Of a stretch of DNA of 64,000 nucleotides, positions 35,615-44,991 are shown piece after piece. This DNA comes from Thiomicrorhabdus heinhorstiae (lineage in GTDB: Bacteria > Pseudomonadota > Gammaproteobacteria > Thiomicrospirales > Thiomicrospiraceae). A program made the position numbers and the translations under genes. Numbering within the stretch: position 1 is the first letter of the stretch; every line of letters starts with the position of its first letter. The notes beneath the pieces were generated by a model, which was not told the origin of the DNA, searched no databases, and saw nothing but the letters and a program-made list of their open reading frames with translations. Location: NCBI RefSeq assembly GCF_013391765.2, contig NZ_JACBGI020000005.1, positions 50,605 to 114,604 of the forward strand, written 5' to 3'.

Positions 35615-36718
35615 TTAAAACGGGCAGCCTTTGGTTTTTGCCTGCGTTTTAACCAATAAGCGTTCCGCTTCGTCCTCTCCGGCATCTAGCCAACCTTGAA
35701 GGTTTTGCAGCAGTACATCTGTAAGCGCATCCGCGTGGTCGGCCCGATCGTTCAGGCAGCGAATAAAGCTGAATTTCTCTCCGCCGGCGTCTTCGAAATA
35801 CTCGCGGTTTTCTTCGCCGATCTCTTCAATGGTTTCCAGACAATCTGCCGAGAAGCCGGGGCAGATAACCTGTACGTTTTTGATGCCATCCGACGGCAAG
35901 GATTTCATGGTGGCGTCGGTATAGGGCTTGATCCACTCCTCTTTACCGAACAGCGATTGGAAAGTGACCATGTATTCGTCGTCGTTCAGACCCAGTTCGC
36001 GGGCCAGCAGGCGAGAAGTAGTGTGGCATTCGCAATAGTAAGGGTCGCCGTTGTCGTGGTAACGTTGCGGCACACCGTGATAAGACATCACCAGTTTTTG
36101 TGGTTTGCCGTGAATTTCCTGGTGATCGAGGACACTGTTGGCCAAGGCTTTGATATAGCCAGGATGGCGGTGATAGTGACTGACGAATCGCAGGTCGGGC
36201 ACCCAGCGCCAGGTTTGCAATTCGGCACTGACGGCATCCATAGTTGAAGCACTGGTGGCAGCCGCATACTGAGGATAAAGCGGCAGGACGATAATGCGCT
36301 GGCAGCCTTTATCCTGCAGCGTTTGCAAAGCGCTGGCAATCGATGGATTACCGTAGCGCATGCCCAGAGCGAATTCAACTCGTCCTGCGAAATGAGGAGT
36401 CAGACGTTCGGCAATGGCGCCAAGCTGGCGATTGGATATATTCAGCAGTGGTGAACCGGGCCCTTCGCTGTCCCAGACAGTGGCATAGGCTTCTGCGGAT
36501 TTGGCCGGACGAGTGTTCAAAATGATTCCTTCCAGAATCAAACGCCAAACCCAGCGGGATGGCGGCGGTTCCACCACGCGCGGGTCCATCAAAAATTCTC
36601 TCAGGTAGGGCTTGAGTGCTTCTTTGGTAGGAGCGTCAGGTGTTCCCAGGTTGGTGATCAAAACGCCGGTGGCGCTGTCAGAGCCATGTTGATAGCCGGA
36701 AATTCCGCGATATTCCAA
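35615..36718 (-). CDS. hemH: Ferrochelatase
   Basis: 367 residues from a TTG at 36718 (Leu-Glu-Tyr-Arg-Gly), chosen because GGAGAAG lies just upstream; an earlier TTG at 36784 gives a longer frame with no family match. The enzyme inserts Fe2+ into protoporphyrin IX. LITNLGTPDAPT is the N-terminal signature, MSYHGVPQRY holds the catalytic His, and CPGFSADCLETIEEI is the C-terminal signature. A CxxC-like tail (KTKGCPF) ends the protein. Confidence 0.92.
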   Translation of the reverse strand: MEYRGISGYQHGSDSATGVLITNLGTPDAPTKEALKPYLREFLMDPRVVEPPPSRWVWRLILEGIILNTRPAKSAEAYATVWDSEGPGSPLLNISNRQLGAIAERLTPHFAGRVEFALGMRYGNPSIASALQTLQDKGCQRIIVLPLYPQYAAATSASTMDAVSAELQTWRWVPDLRFVSHYHRHPGYIKALANSVLDHQEIHGKPQKLVMSYHGVPQRYHDNGDPYYCECHTTSRLLARELGLNDDEYMVTFQSLFGKEEWIKPYTDATMKSLPSDGIKNVQVICPGFSADCLETIEEIGEENREYFEDAGGEKFSFIRCLNDRADHADALTDVLLQNLQGWLDAGEDEAERLLVKTQAKTKGCPF

Positions 36719-36928
36719 AATGCTTCTCCAATCGATTAAGTCCGACAGGCTATTGTAGAGGAAAAGCCTGATAAGAGAAAACAATTGTCTCTATTGTTAA
36801 ATAAGTTAAAACCTATAAGAAACTATGGATTTATGCTGGAGTGAATTGATTTTCCATTCAGGCGGAATTACTCTGTATCCAAGGCTTGGAGTTATCCAGG
36901 CAGTTATTTTCTAATGCAGGGTTCGATT

Positions 36929-37357
36929 ATGAAAAGAAGAGTTGTTGGCACCTTGATGGCGGTTGCTATGGCAAGTGCTTCATCATTGGTTTGGGCGAAG
37001 TCGGAGCATGCTGATGATCATCCTAAATCGTCTAAAAAAGAATATGAATATAGCAAGCAACAAAAGTACACCAAACAGAAAGAGTATCGCGACGAGCACC
37101 ATTCGTCGCCGGCAGTAGGTTCATCCGGAAAATCGCTTCCTCCGGGATTGCAGAAAAATGCCGAACGAGGCAAACCTTTACCTCCGGGCTGGCAGAAAAA
37201 GCTGCGTAAAGGCGATACGTTGGGTGATGATATTTATCATCGCGGGCAAGTGGTGGTTCCACTTGGAAAAGACGGTTCCATTTCCATAAAAGTAGATAAT
37301 ACAATTATTCGAATGATGGATAAGACTCGGCGAATTCTCGATATTATCGAAAACTAA
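36929..37357 (+). CDS. CigR / RcnB-like small periplasmic protein
   Basis: 142 residues from the ATG at 36929. A signal peptide (about 1-23, ending VWA) is followed by a Lys/Glu/His-rich segment (about 25-65). Then come the paired motifs LPPGLQKNAERGKPLPPGWQ and a C-terminal part GDDIYHRGQVVVPLG. This arrangement is typical of the CigR anti-virulence regulator and RcnB-like family. The role in this organism is unknown. It ends at the terminator at 37388-37413. Confidence 0.75.
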   Translation: MKRRVVGTLMAVAMASASSLVWAKSEHADDHPKSSKKEYEYSKQQKYTKQKEYRDEHHSSPAVGSSGKSLPPGLQKNAERGKPLPPGWQKKLRKGDTLGDDIYHRGQVVVPLGKDGSISIKVDNTIIRMMDKTRRILDIIEN

Positions 37358-37385
37358 ATCGATTTGATTCGATAACAAATGGATA

Positions 37386-37416
37386 ACAAAAAACCTCCGG
37401 ATGGAGGTTTTTTATT
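37386..37416. terminator. Bidirectional terminator
   Basis: An 11-bp stem AAAAAACCTCC / GGAGGTTTTTT (37388-37398 and 37403-37413) with a 4-base loop separates the CigR-like gene from the convergent eutC. Confidence 0.93.
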
Positions 37417-37437
37417 TTATGAGTCGCGCGGAGTTCT

Positions 37438-38211
37438 TCACTTAATGTCGATAGCCGGGCTTTCCTGATTATCGTCTTTGAGCTGCACGCCGGACAGACG
37501 CATTTTCAGCGACCCTTCCATAAGTCGAGCCAATAATTCTGCCGCATCCTGATAGCTTTGCCCGCCGGGGCGGATATTGGAAATACAGTTGCGTTCGGCA
37601 TCCGAACGTCCGACTCTCGGTTCATAAGTCATATAGATTCCCATGCTGTTGGCGGCACTCAATCCCGGCCTTTCTCCGATCAGAATGATCGCAATTTTAG
37701 CGTGATAGTGTTCGCCGACTTCGTCAGCCAGAGCGACGCGGGCCTGATTGGCGAGGTGAATCGGAGCCAGTGTCCAGCCTCTGTCTCGGCACATCGGCAG
37801 TAACAGCTGTAAAAACGGCAGGGCATTCTGTTGAATGGCGGTGGATGACAAACCATCACCGACGACAATGCAAATATCCGCCTCTTCGGTCTGTTGCTGC
37901 AGTAATTCGCGCGACTGCAAACTGAGTTTACGTCCGAGATCTGGGCGTTGCAAATAGGTCAAACGATCGTCGGCCGCCGAGCAAATTTCCACAGTGCTTT
38001 CCCCAAGAGCATGAATTTTTTCCGCTAGTTGTTCGATCTGAAACGGTAAGTGGACGGCGTCGCGAGCGCGCGCATGGTCGAGATCGAATTTAAGTATTTC
38101 CTTCGAAGCCAGACTGGAACCGGCACGTTGCAGACCGATACGTGCCTCGGTGATGTGTTTTAAATTGGCAAGATCCTGGAGAATTTTCGGATGTTTGGCG
38201 GACTGTGGCAT
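37438..38211 (-). CDS. eutC: Ethanolamine ammonia-lyase small subunit
   Basis: 257 residues, close to the usual about 290. It forms the cobalamin-dependent lyase with EutB and splits ethanolamine to acetaldehyde and ammonia. Family segments include ARIGLQRAGSSLASKEILKF, ADICIVVGDGLSSTA and GERPGLSAANSMGIYMTYEP; the second contributes to the cobalamin site. It starts 12 bases after eutB. No shell proteins, eutA reactivase or transporter genes are nearby, so the pair may only supply nitrogen. Confidence 0.92.
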   Translation of the reverse strand: MPQSAKHPKILQDLANLKHITEARIGLQRAGSSLASKEILKFDLDHARARDAVHLPFQIEQLAEKIHALGESTVEICSAADDRLTYLQRPDLGRKLSLQSRELLQQQTEEADICIVVGDGLSSTAIQQNALPFLQLLLPMCRDRGWTLAPIHLANQARVALADEVGEHYHAKIAIILIGERPGLSAANSMGIYMTYEPRVGRSDAERNCISNIRPGGQSYQDAAELLARLMEGSLKMRLSGVQLKDDNQESPAIDIK

Positions 38212-38223
38212 ATCGCTCTCCGT

Positions 38224-39606
38224 TTAAAAACGCATGTCGGCCAATAAGGGCGCCGGCTGGTTTGCGTCCAGCAGATGTCCCTGACTGTCTTGAATGCCGA
38301 TTTTCTGTAGCCAGGCGGCGAATTCAGGGGCTGGTTTTTTGCCGAGCACCTGGCGTAGAAAGTTGGCATCATGAAACGAAGTGGTCTGGTAGTTGAGCAT
38401 AATGTCGTCGGCACCGGGAATGCCCATAATGAAGTTGACGCCGGCCACACCTAACAAGGTCAAAAGGTTATCCATATCGTTCTGATCGGCTTCGGCGTGG
38501 TTGGTGTAACAGATGTCGCAGCCCATCGGCACGCCAAGCAGTTTGCCGCAGAAGTGGTCTTCCAGGCCGGCACGCATAATCTGTTTACCGTCAAACAAGT
38601 ATTCCGGACCGATAAAACCGACCACGGTATTGACCAGCAGCGGACGGAATTTTCGGGCAACCGCGTAGGCGCGTGTTTCCAGGGTTTGCTGGTCGACATT
38701 ATGGAAATAACCGGATGATAAGGCACTGCCTTGTCCGGTTTCAAAATACATCACATTGTCGCCGACGGTGCCGCGTTGCAATGAAAGTGCTGCTTCGTGC
38801 GCTTCAGCCAAGATATTGAGATCGACGCCGAAGGATTTGTTGGCGCCTTCTGTACCGGCGATGGACTGGAAGACCAAATCGACCGGTTCACCGCGTTCCA
38901 TCATGATCATGCTGTTGGTGACGTGAGTCAGTACGCAGGACTGCATCGGAATCTCGTATTTCAGACGAATGTCGTCCAGCAGCCGAATTAAGGCGGTCGC
39001 GGCCTGGACATTGTCGGTGGCCGGATTAATGCCGATCACGGCATCGCCGGAACCGTTGAGCAGTCCGTCCAGCGTCGAAGCGATAATACCCTGGGTGTTA
39101 TCGGTCGGATGATTCGGCTGCAGGCGGGTCGACAAACCGCCTTTCAAGCCGATGGTATTGCGAAAGCGGGTGATGACCTCTTTTTTGCTCGCAGCGAGAA
39201 TTAAATCCTGATTGCGCATCAGCTTGGAAACTGCCGCGACCATTTCCGGCGTTAAGCCCGATTCCACTCGATCCAGCATCGCCGAGTCGGTGCGGTAATC
39301 GAGCAGCCAGTCACGGAATTCGCCGACGGTCAGATGGGAAATCGGTTGAAAAGCGACTTCGTCCCAATCATCGAAAATCAGTCGCGTCACCTCGTCCGAT
39401 TCGTATGGAACGACGGCTTCGTTTAAAAAAGTCTTCAGAGGCAACTCAGCCAGAGCAAAGCGTGCCGCCATACGCTCCTCTTCGGTTTTGGCCGCTACCT
39501 GCGCGAGAACGTCGCCGGATCGCAAGGGGGTGGCTTTGGCCATCAAATCTTTTAAATCGTTAAAACGATAAACCGATTGTCCTAGGGTGTGCTGATAATT
39601 TGCCAT
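38224..39606 (-). CDS. eutB: Ethanolamine ammonia-lyase large subunit
   Basis: 460 residues from the ATG at 39606 (MANYQHTLGQSVYRF); the frame runs up to 39702 without family similarity. E. coli EutB has 453 residues. The TIM-barrel core shows VIGINPATDNVQAA, MSCVLTHVTN-like MQSCVLTHVTNSMI, and GCDICYTNHAEADQND. With eutC it makes up a two-gene unit. The 394-base gap to its right is shared with the NAGGN operon promoter. Confidence 0.93.
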   Translation of the reverse strand: MANYQHTLGQSVYRFNDLKDLMAKATPLRSGDVLAQVAAKTEEERMAARFALAELPLKTFLNEAVVPYESDEVTRLIFDDWDEVAFQPISHLTVGEFRDWLLDYRTDSAMLDRVESGLTPEMVAAVSKLMRNQDLILAASKKEVITRFRNTIGLKGGLSTRLQPNHPTDNTQGIIASTLDGLLNGSGDAVIGINPATDNVQAATALIRLLDDIRLKYEIPMQSCVLTHVTNSMIMMERGEPVDLVFQSIAGTEGANKSFGVDLNILAEAHEAALSLQRGTVGDNVMYFETGQGSALSSGYFHNVDQQTLETRAYAVARKFRPLLVNTVVGFIGPEYLFDGKQIMRAGLEDHFCGKLLGVPMGCDICYTNHAEADQNDMDNLLTLLGVAGVNFIMGIPGADDIMLNYQTTSFHDANFLRQVLGKKPAPEFAAWLQKIGIQDSQGHLLDANQPAPLLADMRF

Positions 39607-39845
39607 GGCTTTATTTGAGAATGTACGTTGGAGAAATCGGCTGCCCTGACTGCAGGCCGTCTTCAAAATAATAGAGATGATTGCATCCATATATAAAAGC
39701 AATCGGTAACCCTTGGAAGGTTATTGCTATTAAATCATATAGATAGGGATTTTTTGACGTGCTTTTAATTGGTTTTTCGCCCGATTATCGGCGGTTTATG
39801 CACCATAAGAAAACAAAAGTGTCATGAATTAAGCGGTTTCGTAAC

Positions 39846-39874
39846 TTGAAATCAAACTCAATGTTCGTTACAAC
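39846..39874 (+). promoter_or_regulatory. Candidate promoter of the NAGGN operon
   Basis: TTGAAA (39846-39851) and TACAAC (39869-39874) are separated by exactly 17 bases, matching 5 of 6 and 4 of 6 consensus positions. It would give a leader of about 120 bases that includes the TGTAAGTAGTCGT repeats. Confidence 0.4.
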
Positions 39875-39913
39875 AAAAAAGGACTCGGCAATCGGTTTTT
39901 GAATTTAGGTCGT

Positions 39914-39981
39914 GTGTAGTAAGTCGTGAATGTGTAAGTAGTCGTTAGTATTAGTTAGTTGTCATAGTTGTAAGTAGTCGT
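39914..39981 (+). repeat. Leader repeats TGTAAGTAGTCGT
   Basis: Two exact 13-base copies at 39933-39945 and 39969-39981, 36 bases apart, and a related shorter copy (GTAGTAAGTCGTGAA) at about 39916-39930. They lie between the candidate promoter and the start codon at 40001. Confidence 0.7.
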
Positions 39982-40000
39982 CGTGAATTAGGGTTGTAGT

Positions 40001-41746
40001 ATGTGTGGATATGTAGGGTCAGTAGGTTTTCAGAATCGTCCGGGTAGAGATATTTTGGCAAAGGTGCGTCATCGAGGCATCAATAGTGAAGGGTTTTATG
40101 CGTTAGATGAGGTGATGTTAGCGCACGCGCGGTTGAGCATTATGGATCAGAGTCCGGATTCAGCCCAGCCGATGCAGTACAAAAATTATGTGATGGTCTT
40201 TAACGGTGCGGTTTATAACTATTCCGAAATAAAGCAGGAACTGATTCAGAAAGGGTACGAGTTTTATTCCGATGTGGGAGATTCGGAAGTTATCCTGAAA
40301 GCGTTCGATTGCTGGCAGGAAGCCTGTCTTGAGAAGTTTAACGGTATGTTCAGTATCGTTATTTTCGACAAGCAGCGCCGCCGTCTGTTTATGGCACGGG
40401 ATCGTCTCGGGATAAAGCCGCTGTATTACACCGAAGATCAGGGATTTGCCTTTGCTTCAACACTGCAGGCGCTGTTGGATTTCGGTGTGGACACTTCTCT
40501 GAATCTGCAGGCGTTGCACCATTATTTGACTTTCCATTCCGTCGTGCCTGCACCGAATACCATTCTGAACGGCATTAAAAAATTTCCTGCCGCGCACTAT
40601 GCCTACTACGACATAGCTACAAAAACCTTGGACATCCGGCGTTACTGGACATTGGGTACCACCGTGCAGAGCATGAGTTATGAAGAGGCTTGCGAAGCGA
40701 TCGATGCCAAGTTACACGAATCGGTGAAACGCCGTCTGGTTGCCGACACCGAGGTCGGCGTACTCCTTTCCGGAGGGATTGATTCCTCATTGATTGCCGC
40801 TTTGGGCAAACAGTACAAACCGGATATCAAAACCTTTAGTATCGGTTTTGAAAGCACGGACGAAGAGGCCGGTGACGAGTTCTACTACTCCGATATGGTT
40901 GCCGACTTTCTCGATACCGAACATCATCAGATTCATATCGACAAGAGCCGCGTGTTAAGGGCGCTGCCGAAAGCGATCGGCATGATGAGCGAGCCGATGA
41001 TCAGTCATGATGCCGTGGCCTTCTATCTTCTGTCCCAGGAGGTTTCCCGTCAGGTTAAGGTGGTGCAGAGCGGACAGGGCGCGGATGAAGTCTTTGCCGG
41101 CTATCATTGGCATCAGAAGATCGCAGGGAATGATCAGAACTGGTCGTTGGAAGAGGCTTACCGTCAAACCTTTTTCGATCAACATCACAAAGACCTCTCG
41201 CAATATGTCGCCGAGCCGTTTTTAAGCAATGATTTCAGCGGCGACTTCATTAAAGACTATTTCAGTCAGTATCAGTTTGCTGACAACCTGCAAGGTTCCC
41301 TGCATATCGATACCAATGTTTTCCTGGTCGATGATCCGCTCAAGCGAGTGGATAACATGACCATGGCCTGGTCGCTGGAAGCACGGGTGCCGTTTTTGGA
41401 TCATGAACTGGTTGAGTTGGCCTTTTCGGTCGACGGCGACTATAAAATCCGCCATAACGGTAAAGGGGTGATTAAGGATTTGGCCCGCAAGTATCTTCCG
41501 GCCGAAGTCATTGATCGTAAGAAAGGCTATTTCCCGATGCCGGCGTTGAAATACATCAAGGGAGAATTTTTGGAATATATCCGCGATACGCTGGATGCAC
41601 AGGTGGCTCGCGAGCGTGGCCTGTTTAACCGTAAAGCGATCGATCGAATGTTAAGAGATCCCGATTCCGCTCTGACCAATCTGCGCACCAACTATTTGTG
41701 GCAATTGGCGGTGCTTGAAATCTGGTTACAGGAACATCAACTTTAA
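40001..41746 (+). CDS. N-acetylglutaminylglutamine amidotransferase (AsnB-like)
   Basis: 581 residues. An N-terminal class II glutamine amidotransferase domain (1-200) with Cys2 as nucleophile (MCGYVG) is followed by an asparagine synthetase ATP-pyrophosphatase domain whose SGGIDSSLIAA loop is near residue 253. It forms the terminal amide of N-acetylglutaminylglutamine amide, a compatible solute known from rhizobia and Pseudomonas. The next two genes are the other standard members of this trio, which makes the assignment secure. Confidence 0.92.
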   Translation: MCGYVGSVGFQNRPGRDILAKVRHRGINSEGFYALDEVMLAHARLSIMDQSPDSAQPMQYKNYVMVFNGAVYNYSEIKQELIQKGYEFYSDVGDSEVILKAFDCWQEACLEKFNGMFSIVIFDKQRRRLFMARDRLGIKPLYYTEDQGFAFASTLQALLDFGVDTSLNLQALHHYLTFHSVVPAPNTILNGIKKFPAAHYAYYDIATKTLDIRRYWTLGTTVQSMSYEEACEAIDAKLHESVKRRLVADTEVGVLLSGGIDSSLIAALGKQYKPDIKTFSIGFESTDEEAGDEFYYSDMVADFLDTEHHQIHIDKSRVLRALPKAIGMMSEPMISHDAVAFYLLSQEVSRQVKVVQSGQGADEVFAGYHWHQKIAGNDQNWSLEEAYRQTFFDQHHKDLSQYVAEPFLSNDFSGDFIKDYFSQYQFADNLQGSLHIDTNVFLVDDPLKRVDNMTMAWSLEARVPFLDHELVELAFSVDGDYKIRHNGKGVIKDLARKYLPAEVIDRKKGYFPMPALKYIKGEFLEYIRDTLDAQVARERGLFNRKAIDRMLRDPDSALTNLRTNYLWQLAVLEIWLQEHQL

Positions 41747-41758
41747 GAGACGACGGCT

Positions 41759-43486
41759 ATGAGTTCAATTGATCCAAAACATTCTCCCTCTTTAAAACAC
41801 TGGGGGGACACTCCGGTAGAAAATCATTTTGAAACCGTTAAGCATGATGCGTTTATCGAATGCGGTTGGGGTCGCCTGATTTTTGCACACACCTTCAAAG
41901 ACTATAAAAAAATTGCCGAATTAATGTTCAATGAGCGCAACCGCAAAAGAGATCTGGCGTTTTATGCCCATGATCCGCAGTTATTGGTTTCGCTGGCGCC
42001 GCACGAATTTTTCATCGACCCCTCTTTTACTTACCGATACGACCTGACCCGTGAAAAAGACGAAAATCAACGTTCACCGATTAACTTCTACATTGAATTA
42101 GCCGATTTCGATAAGGATCTGGAGCAGATCAACGGCATTTATCAGGTCAACAATATGGTGCCGCTGGATCTCGAAAACCTGGATAAAACCGGGCAAATTA
42201 CCTACTTTGTCGGCAAGGATAAAGAAACCCATGAAGTGGTCGGCGTGGTGATGGGAGCAGACCATGTGAAATCCTTTAACGATACCGAGCAAGGTTCGAG
42301 TCTGTGGGCTTTGTCAGTCGATGCGAAAGCCCGTTATCCGGGGATCGGTAAACTGCTGATACAGCATGTGATCGATTATTTTCGGGACAAAGGCCGCAAA
42401 TTTTTAGATCTGTCGGTGATGAGTAATTCGGAAGCGGTCGGGCTCTATGAAGGCATGGGGTTCAGTCGTGTTCCGGCTTTTACTATCAAACGTAAAAACG
42501 CCATTAACGAAAAACTCTATACACCGCAAATCAGTCAGTACGATAAATTAAACCCGTACTCGATGATTATTATCAACGAAGCCAAGTTGCGAGGCATCGG
42601 GGTTGAAGTTCTCGACGGCGTGAATAATTACTTCAAACTCACCCACGGCGGACGCAGCATTATCTGTCGTGAGTCGCTCAGCGAGTTGACCTCCGCCGTC
42701 GCCATGAGCCGCTGTGCCGATAAGTCGGTTACCCACAATCTATTGCAACCGCTGGATATTTCCCTGCCTGCACAACGGATTGTCGACGGCAGCGATGATG
42801 ATTACAAATTTCTGCAAAAGTATAAACAGATTGCCGTTAAACCTGCGGACGGCGAACAGGGACTGGGCATCAGTCTTCTGGTTCGTTCCAATTCCGAACT
42901 GGAGTTGGCAATTCGCAAAGCGAAACAGTTTTCTGCGAAGGTGGTTCTGGAGGAATTTGTCGAAGGGGATGATTTGCGAATTCTGGTAATTAACTTCGAG
43001 GTCGTTGCCGCCGCCATCCGCCAACCGGCGGAGATTCTGGGAGACGGGATTCATACCATACGCGATCTGATCAAGAAACAGAGCCGACGCCGCGAATTGG
43101 CGACTCATGGCGAAAGCAGTATTCCTATGGATGACGAAACCAAACGGACGCTTTTCAATTCAGGCTATACCTTTGATGATATTTTGGAGTCGCAGAAAAA
43201 GCTGCAGGTTCGAAAAACCGCCAATCTTCATACCGGTGGCACCATTCATGATGTCACCGAAAAGCTGCATCCGGCTTTAGCCGAAGCCGCCATTCGCATC
43301 GCCAAAGCCATCAATATTCCGGTGGTAGGTGTCGATTTCATGGTGAAGTCGCCGGCTAAAAAACACTATTATTTTATCGAAGCCAATGAGCGCCCCGGCC
43401 TGGCGAATCACGAACCGCAGCCGACGGCACAACGTTTCGTCGATATGTTGTTCCCGAATACCAAAACGACTCAAAAAGAAGATTAA
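41759..43486 (+). CDS. ngg: N-acetylglutaminylglutamine synthetase (GNAT-ATP-grasp fusion)
   Basis: 575 residues. The N-terminal acetyltransferase domain (about 100-250) shows ARYPGIGKLLIQHVIDYF, the acetyl-CoA loop, and LSVMSNSEAVGLYEGMGF. The C-terminal ATP-grasp ligase (about 300-565) has AVKPADGEQGLGIS and FIEANERPGLANHE. The fusion makes N-acetylglutaminylglutamine from two glutamines. It starts 12 bases after the amidotransferase stop. Confidence 0.92.
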   Translation: MSSIDPKHSPSLKHWGDTPVENHFETVKHDAFIECGWGRLIFAHTFKDYKKIAELMFNERNRKRDLAFYAHDPQLLVSLAPHEFFIDPSFTYRYDLTREKDENQRSPINFYIELADFDKDLEQINGIYQVNNMVPLDLENLDKTGQITYFVGKDKETHEVVGVVMGADHVKSFNDTEQGSSLWALSVDAKARYPGIGKLLIQHVIDYFRDKGRKFLDLSVMSNSEAVGLYEGMGFSRVPAFTIKRKNAINEKLYTPQISQYDKLNPYSMIIINEAKLRGIGVEVLDGVNNYFKLTHGGRSIICRESLSELTSAVAMSRCADKSVTHNLLQPLDISLPAQRIVDGSDDDYKFLQKYKQIAVKPADGEQGLGISLLVRSNSELELAIRKAKQFSAKVVLEEFVEGDDLRILVINFEVVAAAIRQPAEILGDGIHTIRDLIKKQSRRRELATHGESSIPMDDETKRTLFNSGYTFDDILESQKKLQVRKTANLHTGGTIHDVTEKLHPALAEAAIRIAKAINIPVVGVDFMVKSPAKKHYYFIEANERPGLANHEPQPTAQRFVDMLFPNTKTTQKED

Positions 43487-43509
43487 CTTAAAAAGACTGA
43501 ATTAGCCTT

Positions 43510-44658
43510 ATGAAAGATTTAAAAATCGACCTGAATTATTTACAAACTATTCTTATCGATCTGTTGAACATTCCGAGTCCAAGCGGCTATACGGATCAGA
43601 TTGTCCACTACGTGGGGGAAGAGCTTGAACGTTTGGATATTCCGTTTGAAATCACCCGCAAGGGAGCGATTCGCGCCTTTATCAAAGGAAAGAAAACCTC
43701 ACCCGGACGAGCAATCGCCGCGCATCTGGATACTCTTGGGGCAATGGTGACTTCAATTAAGGAAAATACCCGTCTTGGGGTTACCATGATTGGACACTGG
43801 TCGGCACGATTTGCCGAGGGAACCCGCGTAACGATCTTTACTGACACCACTACCTATCGCGGCACGATTTTGCCCTTAAAGGCGTCCGGTCATACCTACA
43901 ATGAAGAGATCGATACTCAGGTGGTCAGTTGGGATAATTTGGAACTTAGAATCGACGAAATCGTCGACTCGAAGGAAGATGTGTTGCAGAAAGGAATAAG
44001 AGTCGGCGATTTTATCGCCATCGATCCTTATCCTGAAATCACCGATTCCGGTTACATTAACTCCCGTCATTTGGATAATAAAGCCGGCGTCGCCAGTTTA
44101 TTGGCGGCGCTTAAAGCCATAAAAGACGCAGGAATCACTCTGCCGGTGGATTGCTATCCGCTGTTTACCGTTCTGGAAGAAGTCGGTAACGGCGCCTCGG
44201 CGATTATTCCCGAACAGGTCGCCGCCATGGTAGCGGTGGACAACTCCACGATAGCACCGGGGCAGAACTCCTCGGAACGCGGAGTTACCATCGCTATGAA
44301 AGATTCGACCGGTCCGTTCGATTATCACTTAACTCACAAATTGATCCGCATCTGTAAGGAAAACGACATTTTGCATCAACGTGATGTGTTCCGTTTCTAC
44401 CGTTCGGATCTGGCATCCGCCACGGCTGCCGGTCACGATATTCGCACCTCGTTGATCTGTTTCGCACTCGACTCTTCGCACGGTTACGAACGTACGCATA
44501 TTGATTCTTTGGAGGCGGTAGCCAAACTGCTGATGTTCTATTTGCAAAGCCCGGTGGGTATCCAACACGATGATAAACCTTTCAATTCTCTGCAAGGCTT
44601 CCCTCGCCAGGTGGAACAGAAAGTGATTCGGCAAATCGACAAGGTAAAGGTCAAATAA
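43510..44658 (+). CDS. NAGGN-system M42-family peptidase
   Basis: 382 residues, metallo-aminopeptidase M42 fold. Metal and catalytic motifs include AAHLDTLGAM, NSRHLDNKAGVASL, TVLEEVGNGAS and DSSHGYERTH. This gene is the third member of the known trio with the two synthetic enzymes. It may remove the dipeptide solute when osmotic stress ends, but its substrate is inferred from context only. It starts 23 bases after ngg and ends the operon. Confidence 0.9.
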   Translation: MKDLKIDLNYLQTILIDLLNIPSPSGYTDQIVHYVGEELERLDIPFEITRKGAIRAFIKGKKTSPGRAIAAHLDTLGAMVTSIKENTRLGVTMIGHWSARFAEGTRVTIFTDTTTYRGTILPLKASGHTYNEEIDTQVVSWDNLELRIDEIVDSKEDVLQKGIRVGDFIAIDPYPEITDSGYINSRHLDNKAGVASLLAALKAIKDAGITLPVDCYPLFTVLEEVGNGASAIIPEQVAAMVAVDNSTIAPGQNSSERGVTIAMKDSTGPFDYHLTHKLIRICKENDILHQRDVFRFYRSDLASATAAGHDIRTSLICFALDSSHGYERTHIDSLEAVAKLLMFYLQSPVGIQHDDKPFNSLQGFPRQVEQKVIRQIDKVKVK

Positions 44659-44738
44659 AGAATATAAAGTGATTGGCACGCTGCCGTTGCAATTAACGGA
44701 AGCTTTGCAAGCGGAGGTCAAAATTGATATGGGGATAT

Positions 44739-44786
44739 AGATGGCGCGCCCGAGAAGATTTGAACTCCCGGCCTTCCCCTCCGGAG
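44739..44786 (-). repeat. Inverted copy of the 3' half of tRNA-Arg(CCG)
   Basis: 48 bases on the minus strand are identical to the tRNA-Arg gene from its anticodon loop to the 3' CCA plus 4 bases beyond (44992-45068 region). The match stops sharply at the anticodon loop (CTCCGGAG, then TACTACGCC), where tRNA-specific integrases usually cross over. It is most likely an attachment-site relic. Confidence 0.85.
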
Positions 44787-44943
44787 TACTACGCCAATGT
44801 TAAATTCACCCCAAAAGCTAAAGTCGGATTTTAGGGCAACAGTCACGGTGACAAATTTGGGTTAACAGTCGCATTTTTAAATATTGGTGACAAAAAAGTT
44901 GGCACAAATTTATCACCTATTTTGACTAAAAACTAAAAAAAAT

Positions 44944-44971
44944 TTTACGACGAGGCTCAAACCCTTATAAT
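44944..44971 (+). promoter_or_regulatory. Promoter of tRNA-Arg
   Basis: A perfect TATAAT (44966-44971) is preceded by TTTACG (44944-44949) with 16 bases between. The GC-rich ACGGGCG after the -10 box is typical of growth-rate-controlled stable RNA promoters. Confidence 0.75.
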
Positions 44972-44991
44972 ACGGGCGTCCTTTTCAAGTC

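Larger units (their letters stand above)
39607..40000. other. Intergenic region between eutB and the NAGGN operon
   Basis: About 390 bases without a gene. It should hold the promoter for eutBC (leftward) and for the NAGGN operon (rightward, candidate at 39846-39874). The last 90 bases are almost free of C on the plus strand and carry repeated TGTAAGTAGTCGT units, an unusual leader. Confidence 0.6.
44659..44991. other. Intergenic region left of tRNA-Arg with an inverted tRNA fragment
   Basis: About 330 bases without a gene. It contains the inverted 48-bp tRNA-Arg copy (44739-44786), two GGTGACA motifs (44847-44853 and 44886-44892), a TATCACC (44911-44917) and the tRNA promoter. Confidence 0.65.

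Noticed and set aside
36719..36784. Upstream extension of ferrochelatase to a TTG at 36784
   Set aside because: No match to ferrochelatases in the extra residues and a better ribosome site precedes the inner TTG.
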